Source of the DNA: an uncultured Shimia sp. | Lineage (GTDB): Bacteria > Pseudomonadota > Alphaproteobacteria > Rhodobacterales > Rhodobacteraceae | Direction: 5' to 3' | Assembly (NCBI RefSeq): GCF_947493595.1 | Contig: NZ_CANLRL010000005.1 | Coordinates: 179,493 to 243,492, forward strand | Length of the DNA: 64,000 nt | In this document: positions 26,366 through 33,368 of the stretch, piece by piece | Layout: each line of letters starts with the position of its first letter | How positions within the stretch are numbered: the first letter of the stretch is position 1 | Made by a program: the position numbers and the translations under genes | Notes under the pieces: generated by a model | The model's database searches: none | What the model was told of the DNA's origin: nothing | Seen by the model: only the letters and a program-made list of their open reading frames with translations

Positions 26366-27154
26366 GTGACTGACAGTATCCACTTAGCAAATGCCAATGG
26401 CCTTTATCTGGAGGGTATCCGAGACGGCAATATGAATGAGGCGCTCGATAAGTACACGGGCCACCGCTACACCCAGCATTCCGCTGGCGTGCGTGATGGC
26501 AAGGAAGGGTTTATTGAATTCTTCACCCCGTTTCTAGAGCGCAGCCCGGTGCGCGACATTCAGGTCCTGCGCTTTATCGAGGACGGGAATTACGTTTTCG
26601 TCCACGTCTATCAAAGCCTCAACAATGGTGAGGCGAAGTGGGTCACCGCCGACATTTTCGACACCGACGAAGAGGGCCGGATTGTCGAACACTGGGATGT
26701 GTTCGACGAGTATTAATGCCCCACTATCTCGGGCCGAACGATAGTGGACGGCCCGACCGAGATCGAAGATCTCGACAAGACCGATGCCAACAAGGAGGTG
26801 ATGCAGGGCTTTGTCGACAATTTGCTGAAGGGCGGGCGGGCCGATCTGGTGACAGACTATAACTCGGTCAAGCAATACGACCAGCACAACGCCGAGGTGG
26901 GTGACGGATTGGAGAGCTTTGGCAGGCATTTCAAGGGAGTGATGGAAAGCGGTCACGCTTCGCAATATGTCAATGTGCACCGCCTTCTGGGCCAGGGTAA
27001 TTTCGTCGTCATCTTCAGTCATGTGAAACAGGGCGGCGATGACTGGGCCGTTTTTGATCTGCTCCGCCTGAACGATGGCAAGATCGTCGAGCACTGGGAC
27101 GTCCAGGAAAAGATCGGCCCGAATGCGACCGGGAACAACTACGGTAAATTTTGA
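26366..27154 (+). pseudogene. Tandem SnoaL-like (NTF2-fold) protein split by an in-frame TAA
   Basis: Two SnoaL-like domains lie in one reading frame. Domain 1 (26366-26713, 116 residues, GTG start) ends EHWDVFDEY; TAA at 26714-26716 follows. The frame continues CPTISGRTIVDGPTEIEDLD into domain 2 (to 27154), which repeats the same pattern and ends near EHWDVQEKIGP. The SGRT-DGPTEIEDLDKT linker is typical of single two-domain proteins, so the TAA looks like a nonsense mutation. A GTG at 26744 could restart translation of domain 2 (136 residues). Both halves keep the NTF2 features (GNYVFVHVYQ; GNFVVIFSHV). Confidence 0.75.
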
Positions 27155-27724
27155 GTTGCCCTGCGTTTTCTTGCAACATCGCCTGAAGCCGCCGTTCGCC
27201 AAGACAAGAGGAATTGCAGATTTGTCCTCAACTTTCGTGTCTGAGCGCGGTGCAGCTAAAGTGCGGTCTCGGTTCAAGCGAAATCGACGCCCGCGAACGA
27301 CCGCATTGACGACAAGCGCTGCGCCGCAACAACAAACGTGCCGCAGGCCCAAGCCAATGCTGCATCAGCGTAGGCTGAGAATCCAAGGTCGGTTTGGTCC
27401 CGCTCAGCAGCCATGCGAAAGCCTCTTCGTGGATGTCCGCTTTTGCACCATGAAGCAATGGAGCCGTGTCCGCTTTGGGCTGAGAGCCGTCATTCCTACG
27501 GATAGTCTAAAAGGCGGCTTCACCCCACATCTCGGCCATAGCAGTACTTTCGCCAGTTTCTGCTCTGGGGTTAAGGCAATCGGTGACGCCGGGATCCGCT
27601 TGAAGGTCCAATCCTTGGAAAAATCACCTGATCAGGTTCGCATAATCCAAAGAGTGACGAGGTTGGAGGTATGTTATAAAGTAACACCCATGAGCGGCGG
27701 TATAGCAATAGCGAGAGCGTGACC
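27155..27724. other. Gene-poor stretch before the HGGxSTG-type gene
   Basis: About 570 bases with frames lacking protein-like composition. The middle (27410-27510) again contains TGTCCGCTTTTGCACC / TGTCCGCTTTGGGCTGAGAG words like those at the island's left end. TTATAAAG near 27673-27680 could be part of a promoter toward 27725. Confidence 0.45.
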
Positions 27725-28633
27725 ATGACAGGATCAATCCAGAGCGAAGCATTCCAAGAGAGCGCCAAGATGTTTCAGCGCGGCGGGCCTCTAGCCCCGA
27801 CGTGTGGTGCCCGCACCCGAAACGGAGGTGCTTGTGCAAACCTGCCGATAAAAGAGGGTAAGGGGCGCTGCCTGAGCCACTGCGGCCCCAAGGCTGCCAA
27901 TGCCTTCCGGGAACGCCAGAAGCGCCGCTTTGAGGCCGGTCAAGTCACTGCAGAGGAGTGGAACCGGGCGGAAGCTCGCCGTGCAGCCAACCGGCTTGGC
28001 GATGCGAGGAAAAAAGACCCTTGGATTTCGGGGCGCACAATCGACCTTGGAGAGAACGAGGAGGCGTTTGCGGAGGCGCTGGGCGGCATTGACGTGGCCG
28101 CGCTCGCCCCTGCCGTCGCGGATTGGCTGCGCTGGAAGTACCAACGCTTACAAATTGACACGCGGAACGACCCGAAGTGGTTGGACGTGCGGCTGAACAA
28201 GCTACCAGCACGCATAGAGAGCACCGGACAGCGCCCGGTGAGCGCCTTGGAGTGCACTCCGGAGACCCTTGCCCATCAGGAGGCGTGGCAGCCCTCAAAG
28301 GGCCTTCCTGTAGCACCGTCGCGCCGCAGCCTGCCAGATCCCCCCCGCGCCTCCAAGCCCGTGCGTCCACCTGCTACCGCGCGCACTGGGCGTCCGCGTA
28401 TTCGTCCCGTGAGCACAGACGAGCAACAAGAACTCTTGAACCTCTACCGTGACCATATCGGCGTCTTACGTCCGATTATGGACATGTCCACAGGCGAGAC
28501 AAAGCAGTGGGCCGTTCTACGGACTCTTCGGGCCTACTTAAACGCACCGCAAGATGCGAGCGCGCATCAAAGGTGGCTCGCACTAGTGCAAGCCACGCTT
28601 GTGCCCCCAATGCGAGCCACCGGTACCGGCTAA
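27725..28633 (+). CDS. HGGxSTG-like zinc-motif protein of mobile elements
   Basis: A 302-residue protein. The segment CGARTRNGGACANLPIKEGKGRC, followed by LSHCGPKAA, matches the short Cys/His motif (CGAxTRxGxPCxNxxxxGRCxxHGG) found in phage and island proteins called HGGxSTG; here His-Cys-Gly replaces HGG. The rest is basic and Pro/Arg rich, with a predicted helical end. Function unknown. ATG 27725 preferred to GTG 27719. It converges with the RepA-like gene. Confidence 0.6.
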   Translation: MTGSIQSEAFQESAKMFQRGGPLAPTCGARTRNGGACANLPIKEGKGRCLSHCGPKAANAFRERQKRRFEAGQVTAEEWNRAEARRAANRLGDARKKDPWISGRTIDLGENEEAFAEALGGIDVAALAPAVADWLRWKYQRLQIDTRNDPKWLDVRLNKLPARIESTGQRPVSALECTPETLAHQEAWQPSKGLPVAPSRRSLPDPPRASKPVRPPATARTGRPRIRPVSTDEQQELLNLYRDHIGVLRPIMDMSTGETKQWAVLRTLRAYLNAPQDASAHQRWLALVQATLVPPMRATGTG

Positions 28634-28648
28634 AGTCTTTGAGTTGCC

Positions 28649-28824
28649 GCACTTCGCACCCCAATTTGATCTTCTCCCCCACCACTTCCGCTCTATAGTA
28701 AAACAGGTGGTGGTGGGGGCGTCCCTGTTGGGGACACACCCCCCTATTCCACCGCCATTTTACTTTACCCGACTCGGTGGTGGACCCCACCTTTACCCCA
28801 CCTCGGATCAAATGGGAGAAGTGC
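28649..28824. repeat. Inverted-repeat and CCACC/GGTGG-rich block between convergent genes
   Basis: The arms 28649-28671 (GCACTTCGCACCCCAATTTGATC) and 28806-28824 (GATCAAATGGGAGAAGTGC) are imperfect complements. Between them lie many CCACC and GGTGG words, including GGTGGTGGTGGGGG near 28707. The block stands between the 3' ends of the HGGxSTG and RepA-like genes. It could be an iteron-like origin or a large termination structure. Confidence 0.4.
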
Positions 28825-28855
28825 ACTTCCTTGGCGTTGGTCGCGTCCAGCGAAC

Positions 28856-30631
28856 TTAGCTACAGGCACTTTCTCCGCCGCCGTTAGGCAGGAGCACTGC
28901 GGGCTGCCCGGTGCGGATAACAGGGGTGGCACGCCCCTTCTTCGGATCAGATACAGGTTCTCGGAGAAGTCCGCCGCTATTTAGCCACTGCTTCACGAGG
29001 CCTTTGACCTGCCCCCGTTCGCGGTTTTGCTCAGCGCTACGTTCTTCGCGCTTGGTGCCGCGCAGCCCCACATCAAGGCCCAAGACACCCGCCACGAGAT
29101 ATCCCACCCAATCCGAAGATTGTTCGCTGGCGCGAGGAGGGTTCGGGGCCTTGTCAATCGCGGCCTGCACCAGTTGCAATTCGCCCGCAGTCACCGTCTC
29201 GGCCATGGGGGTAGGTGGCGACCACTCAACGGGTACGCCCACGCTATCCCCGTCCGGGTATTGCGGCGTGCCGTTACCCAAGCCCACCGGTTCGATTTTG
29301 CGCCACACCGCCTTGGCCGCTGGCGCAAGGTTTGCCTTCCCGTTGTCCACTCGAAAGTATTTGAAGGCCTCTTCCGCCGGGATTGCGAAGTTTGTTGCTT
29401 CAGCCGACGTCATGCGCGCGAGTTGGCGAACATTCCGTGCCCCATCCACCCACGCCGACGCCCCACGAACCGCACCGGAGCCGCTTCCCTTCATGTCATT
29501 AGCCGCCTGCTTGCCGGTGTGGTGTACAGCTTGAATTGCAAGGTTGGTGCGGCCCATGATACGGCGAAGCGCGCCCAAGAGCACGTTGACCGCCGTGTTG
29601 TCGTTCTCAGGCAGCGTGTGGACCGCGCCCAAGGGGTCCAAAACAAGGACGTCGATACTGTGGCCCTCGACGAACTCCGCCAGCTTGTCTTCAATCCCCG
29701 GCACCATACGCGGTTCACCGCGTTCAGACTTTGCCAAACACAGGTCAATTTCGCGTCCAGACGTCAGAAAGAGACGTCCACCAAGATCAGCGTCCGAGAG
29801 GCCGTATTGCTTCATGATCGCCGCCAAGCGCCGGTCCAATTCATCTTGAGGGTCTTCTGCGTTGTGGACCCAAACGCGGAGCGGACGCTGCGGCGCTTCA
29901 CCGGGGAGCAATGTCCGTCCGCACGCCATAGCGACCGCCTCAACCATAGTCAGCACGGACTTTCCTGTGCCGCCCGGTGCAGCAATGATGCTGAGCGATC
30001 CAGCAATCAGGCTGCGCCCGTAGAGCCACTGGCGTGGGGGAATACTTGTTGCTGAGGGAGCGGTTGTTGGGGTCAGCACCAATCGCTCAAGCGCACGTGA
30101 GGACTTACTTCCGCCGTTACGGGCGACCAAATTGTCGATTATGCCCTCGCGAACAGCCGCCTTAGAAAACACCTGCTTTGCCTCAGCAAGACGCACCTCT
30201 TGAGCAAGATTGGGGTCAAGCTGGTGGCAAATGCGCAGTAGCGACGACCAGTCATTCTTCGGGGCACCTAACGTGTCATAAATACGCGCATCTTCAACCG
30301 GGTCAGAACCGCACCACTTGGCGCTCCATGCAAGGAAGAGATCTCGTCCTGCTGCCTCAAATCCGGTTCCAGTTACCGCGCCTTTCACTGCGTTTGCGAC
30401 GCCCACTTGCCCGTTTCGGTCCATCCCTGTCGGGTTCGGCATGTACCCCATCAACTGCGAGATCAGGGCAAGGTCCGGCACTCGGTTGGGCTGCGCGGCA
30501 ACACTAAAGAGCCCCCCCTGTGCGATATGCGTGGAACGTGACGGATTGTACCCGGGCAGGCTCAAAGTAGCTGCGACGTCCTGCATGATGGCGCAGAAGT
30601 TGCCTACGGTGTATGTGTGTGCAGAGTTCAA
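28856..30631 (-). CDS. RepA-like AAA ATPase with PriCT-2-like region
   Basis: A 591-residue protein. The N-terminal third contains a PriCT-2-like stretch (AWSAKWCGSDPVEDARIYDT, then WSSLLRICHQLDP). The centre is a hexameric RepA-type helicase/ATPase: Walker A IIAAPGGTGKSVLT, WVHNAEDPQDELDRR, Walker B IDVLVLDPLGAVH, and AVHHTGK. It should unwind or initiate replication of the excised element. I favour a TTG start at 30631: AGGAGG lies 7 bases upstream and the codon overlaps the stop of the preceding primase piece (TTGA). An ATG at 30586 is the alternative; the open frame extends to 30688. Confidence 0.8.
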   Translation of the reverse strand: MNSAHTYTVGNFCAIMQDVAATLSLPGYNPSRSTHIAQGGLFSVAAQPNRVPDLALISQLMGYMPNPTGMDRNGQVGVANAVKGAVTGTGFEAAGRDLFLAWSAKWCGSDPVEDARIYDTLGAPKNDWSSLLRICHQLDPNLAQEVRLAEAKQVFSKAAVREGIIDNLVARNGGSKSSRALERLVLTPTTAPSATSIPPRQWLYGRSLIAGSLSIIAAPGGTGKSVLTMVEAVAMACGRTLLPGEAPQRPLRVWVHNAEDPQDELDRRLAAIMKQYGLSDADLGGRLFLTSGREIDLCLAKSERGEPRMVPGIEDKLAEFVEGHSIDVLVLDPLGAVHTLPENDNTAVNVLLGALRRIMGRTNLAIQAVHHTGKQAANDMKGSGSGAVRGASAWVDGARNVRQLARMTSAEATNFAIPAEEAFKYFRVDNGKANLAPAAKAVWRKIEPVGLGNGTPQYPDGDSVGVPVEWSPPTPMAETVTAGELQLVQAAIDKAPNPPRASEQSSDWVGYLVAGVLGLDVGLRGTKREERSAEQNRERGQVKGLVKQWLNSGGLLREPVSDPKKGRATPVIRTGQPAVLLPNGGGESACS

Positions 30632-30819
30632 GCTGCGGCCTCCTGTACTGCCAAGGCGTCCACTGGTGAGGCAAAGCGCACCACACACCCTTTTCGGCGT
30701 TTGCCTTCACTGGGCACATTGAGGGTGTAGGGAAGGCGCATAAGGCGCGACAGATCGCCTGTGCTATCCGCGCCAATCACGGCCAATGCCTCGTTAAGCG
30801 CCGGAGCGACGGAAGTCGT
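30628..30819 (-). pseudogene. C-terminal piece of a primase-polymerase-like gene
   Basis: This frame is open between stops at 30820 and 30628 and reads DSTGDLSRLMRLPYTLNVPS, followed by KRRKGC, the end of PrimPol-like domains (DxxRLxRLPGTxN). No ATG begins it properly; GTG 30780 is possible (50 residues). It overlaps the RepA-like TTG start. Upstream, 30794-30898 holds a separate 34-codon frame of unknown nature. It looks like the truncated front half of a primase-helicase gene. Confidence 0.5.
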
Positions 30820-30914
30820 TCAGAACGTCCAAGACTTCACCGGGTGACGGTACATGGATTGGTTGCCCGCCCAGCGCGGGTTGTGTAGTATTTTTCAAGA
30901 CAAAACTTTCTTTT

Positions 30915-30947
30915 AGCCCCGCGTGTGCTGGCCGCACTGCGGGGCTT
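30915..30947 (+). terminator. GC-rich stem-loop upstream of the AlpA gene end
   Basis: AGCCCCGC and GCGGGGCT pair around a 17-base GC-rich loop, followed by TTT on the + strand. No + strand gene clearly feeds into it; on the minus strand it follows the AlpA gene without a T-run. Confidence 0.4.
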
Positions 30948-30969
30948 TTCATTTCACAGAGGTGTAGAG

Positions 30970-31209
30970 TTAGGCGGCAACCGACGCGGGCAGCGCATCA
31001 AGCCAAGCTTGCACATCGCTCGCGCGCCACGCGGTGATGCGCCCAATTTTGACCGGACGCGGGAAAGGGTGCTCCGGGTCCGGATTTTGCAGCCAATCAT
31101 AGACTGTACTGCGGCCCACCCCCAACCGCGCGGTCAGTTCCTGAACGCGGAACAAGCGGGTAGAGTGGTCTTCGCCTTTTGAGGGCTGAGGGGCGGCGGT
31201 GTTCTTCAT
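30970..31209 (-). CDS. AlpA-family excisionase/regulator
   Basis: A 79-residue DNA-binding protein with a MerR-like helix-turn-helix: LFRVQELTARLGVGRSTVYDWL, then HPFPRPVKIGRITAWRASDVQAWLDAL. AlpA proteins act with P4-type integrases in excision and activate integrase expression. ATG 31209 is preceded by GGAGACC; a longer frame to 31428 is poor. It lies between the integrase gene and the replication ATPase gene, as in related satellites. Confidence 0.88.
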   Translation of the reverse strand: MKNTAAPQPSKGEDHSTRLFRVQELTARLGVGRSTVYDWLQNPDPEHPFPRPVKIGRITAWRASDVQAWLDALPASVAA

Positions 31210-31449
31210 AGACGGTCTCCGGTGATTTCCGTCAATATCCGATCCCGTCCATGACTGCTCAACAGCTAAGTCTAGGTTTTGCCCGCCTTCGGGACAAGAT
31301 TTCGCTTTTCTGACAGGCCAGTCAAATGTGAAGAACAATCTTTCGGTAAATCGTATTTGACTGAATTTCCCCCAAGAATTGGCGCAACCACCCTTGAGGT
31401 TGCACGCCCCGTGCGGCTCGATCGTCACTGGGCGTGCGCAGGTTGAGTG

Positions 31450-32709
31450 CTATTTGCGTGCGTGCAGCTGAACCACCGCGTCGCCGCTTACTTGCCTGCC
31501 GCTCACGAAGTCGGCCCACGCCTCCATCAAAACACGGCGGCGCTCCACCGCCTGCTCGCGGCGATACGCCTTTTCAACTTGGCCTAGCTGATGCGCGAGG
31601 GCCTCCTCCGCAAGTTCGCGTGGGAACTCGGTGTCATTAGCGGCCCAATCTCTAAAAGTGCTCCGGAACCCGTGCGGAACATACTGTTCCCGCCCCATGC
31701 GCCTCATGACTGCCCTCAGGGTCATATCAGACAGCGGCTTGCCCACACGAACGCCCTGAAACACGAAGTCGTTCGGGCTGGGGGCGCTCAGGCAGTGGCT
31801 TCGTGCACGCTCCAAGACCGCTATTGCGTCGCCAGATAGCGGAACCACGTGTTCACGCTTCGCCTTCATGCGCTCTGCGGAGATTGACCAAATTGCCCGC
31901 TCAAGATCAAACTCCGCCCATGTTGCAAGGCGCACCTCCCCAGACCGAGCAGCGGTCAGTATTGCAAACTTAAGTGCCAACGCGCCACACCCTTCGCGCC
32001 CCCTCAACTCGGTCACAAAGTCAAAAACCTCACTGCGCGGCATTGCAGACCTGTGCCCATGCGTCAGCTTTTTGGGTGCAGACAATGTGGCGTTGAACAG
32101 CTTCCAGCTTGCGGGGTTGTCGTGATGGTACGCCTCATTCTGGATGGCGTGGTCGAAGAGATTTTCAAGGCGGCCACGCACCCGTGTCGCGGTCACGTGT
32201 TTGCACTCCCACAGCTCCTCAAGAACCGGCAGAATGTCCCTGCGCGTTATGTCCGCCAATGGTTTGTCACGTAGCGGTGCCGCGTGGACCTTGAATGTGT
32301 GCCGCCACTGGTAGGTGTGTTTCGGATTACTAAACCCCGAGTGGGCTATTTTCCATTCGACGAACTTGTCCGCGTAAGCTCCGAAGGTCACGCCCTTCGC
32401 TGCCTCTGCAGCCGCTTGCGCCTTCTCCTGCGCGACCTGCACAGCGGCCTCGGTCACGGGGTCCAAGCCCCGTGCCAAGACATCTCGCACCGCAGCGGCC
32501 TTCGGGCGGGCCTGAGCTAGTGTCGTGGCGGGGAAGCCACCTAGCCCCATCTCCTTTTGTTTTTGGCCTTTTCTCTTGTAGCGGAAGACCCAGCGCTTAT
32601 TTCCCTTGGCGGTGACGCGCAAAAACAGACCGCCGCCGTCATTCACTCCACTGCCGGGCGCGGCATTTTCAACCTGCTTTGCGGTGAGGAGGTGCATACC
32701 CCGTGCCAT
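31450..32709 (-). CDS. int: P4-type tyrosine integrase of the island
   Basis: A 419-residue site-specific recombinase. The N-terminal DUF4102 arm-binding domain reads LTAKQVENAAPGSGVNDGGGLFLRV; a SAM-like core-binding domain follows; the catalytic domain has Arg in AILTAARSGEVR, HGFRSTFRDWA (HxxR), His in EALAHQLGQVEKAYRR and Tyr in the same segment. It integrates the island at tRNA-Ala and needs AlpA for excision. ATG 32709 has GGGGAGAGACT ahead. It stands 462 bases from attR, so it is at the end far from the intact tRNA. Confidence 0.95.
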   Translation of the reverse strand: MARGMHLLTAKQVENAAPGSGVNDGGGLFLRVTAKGNKRWVFRYKRKGQKQKEMGLGGFPATTLAQARPKAAAVRDVLARGLDPVTEAAVQVAQEKAQAAAEAAKGVTFGAYADKFVEWKIAHSGFSNPKHTYQWRHTFKVHAAPLRDKPLADITRRDILPVLEELWECKHVTATRVRGRLENLFDHAIQNEAYHHDNPASWKLFNATLSAPKKLTHGHRSAMPRSEVFDFVTELRGREGCGALALKFAILTAARSGEVRLATWAEFDLERAIWSISAERMKAKREHVVPLSGDAIAVLERARSHCLSAPSPNDFVFQGVRVGKPLSDMTLRAVMRRMGREQYVPHGFRSTFRDWAANDTEFPRELAEEALAHQLGQVEKAYRREQAVERRRVLMEAWADFVSGRQVSGDAVVQLHARK

Positions 32710-32725
32710 AGTCTCTCCCCCCGGA

Positions 32726-32965
32726 TTACACGCCGACTGCTACGCGATAGCGCGAAACAACTTGCACCGGCAAGCCGGACGCCTCCGCAACATCGCCGGT
32801 GTTCATCCGGTAATCTTCGATCAATGTGTGTAGTAGGGCGGCCATATCGCGCCAAACTTCGGGGAATACCTCGCGCGCCGCGTCGGGAAGTCGAAACATT
32901 GCGGCAAGCGCGTCAGCGAAGTCATTCGCGGCAACGCCGCAAAGGGCCGGGTAAGTCGTGTTCAT
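32726..32965 (-). CDS. Small HTH-like protein upstream of integrase
   Basis: A 79-residue frame with ATG 32965 and AGGACTTCACTC ahead. The end, TLIEDYRMNTGDVAEASGLPVQVVSRY, looks like a helix-turn-helix, so it may regulate the integrase, which starts 16 bases after it. I do not recognise the family. Confidence 0.55.
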   Translation of the reverse strand: MNTTYPALCGVAANDFADALAAMFRLPDAAREVFPEVWRDMAALLHTLIEDYRMNTGDVAEASGLPVQVVSRYRVAVGV

Positions 32966-33021
32966 GAGTGAAGTCCTTTTATTCTGTGGGGCTGCGCGAT
33001 CCAGCATCCCCGCCCCTATTG

Positions 33022-33044
33022 TGCCCCTAACCTGCCCCTAAATT
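33022..33044 (+). repeat. Right copy of the double TGCCCCTAA motif
   Basis: TGCCCCTAAC-N-TGCCCCTAAATT is the counterpart of 6454-6476 in the same orientation, and a third related CCCCTATT word lies at 33013-33020. It lies between the integrase cluster and attR. Confidence 0.6.
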
Positions 33045-33170
33045 TCTCGGGCAGTCAATAGACGCGACCGGACAATCTCGGACATAACCCTCCACAACCC
33101 TTTGCAATTAAAGTCATTTTTCGAAAGATACCAGTCAGCGACGGACACTGCTGGACAGTGGTTTTGCGTC

Positions 33171-33188
33171 CCTAGGCTCCACCAAACC
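33171..33188 (+). repeat. attR: right copy of the 18-bp attachment repeat
   Basis: It is identical to the tRNA-Ala 3' end at 6397-6414; the identity stops sharply at both sides (C versus T before, A versus T after). The chromosome proper resumes here. Confidence 0.9.
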
Positions 33189-33336
33189 ACCCTCTCAAAA
33201 TAGTTAACTCCGTCTCATTTGTGCGTAACGCGTGCGCTGTGCACTTGTGCCACACGAGGCGATCCTGTGATCTCTAACCAGCAAAATCGCTCAAGCCCGA
33301 ACATGGTTGCCAGAGACGACTTTTCGAAGCGGTAGC

Positions 33337-33364
33337 AAAAAAGGGCTCCCAAAAGAGCCCTTTG
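33337..33364 (-). terminator. Rho-independent terminator after the DUF1254 gene
   Basis: On the minus strand AGGGCTC (33361-33355) pairs with GAGCCCT (33348-33342) across six bases and is followed by a T-run (33342-33337). It lies 5 bases after the stop codon. Confidence 0.85.
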
Positions 33365-33368
33365 GATT

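Larger units (their letters stand above)
6397..33188. mobile_element. Genomic island in tRNA-Ala(GGC), about 26.8 kb
   Basis: The limits are the 18-bp direct repeats at 6397-6414 and 33171-33188. Near the right end lie a P4-type integrase, an upstream small HTH-like gene, an AlpA-like excisionase and a RepA-like ATPase with primase features. The cargo is a whole L-rhamnose catabolic cassette, an OprB/HlyD set, secreted hydrolases and stress-type small genes. No conjugation genes (relaxase, type IV secretion) are visible, so it would need a helper to move between cells. Several cargo genes are broken, which suggests it has been resident for some time. Confidence 0.88.

Noticed and set aside
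27075-27722. A 215-codon + frame downstream of the SnoaL gene
   Set aside because: It starts inside the SnoaL coding sequence in another frame and its residues look random; the stretch is better described as worn intergenic DNA.
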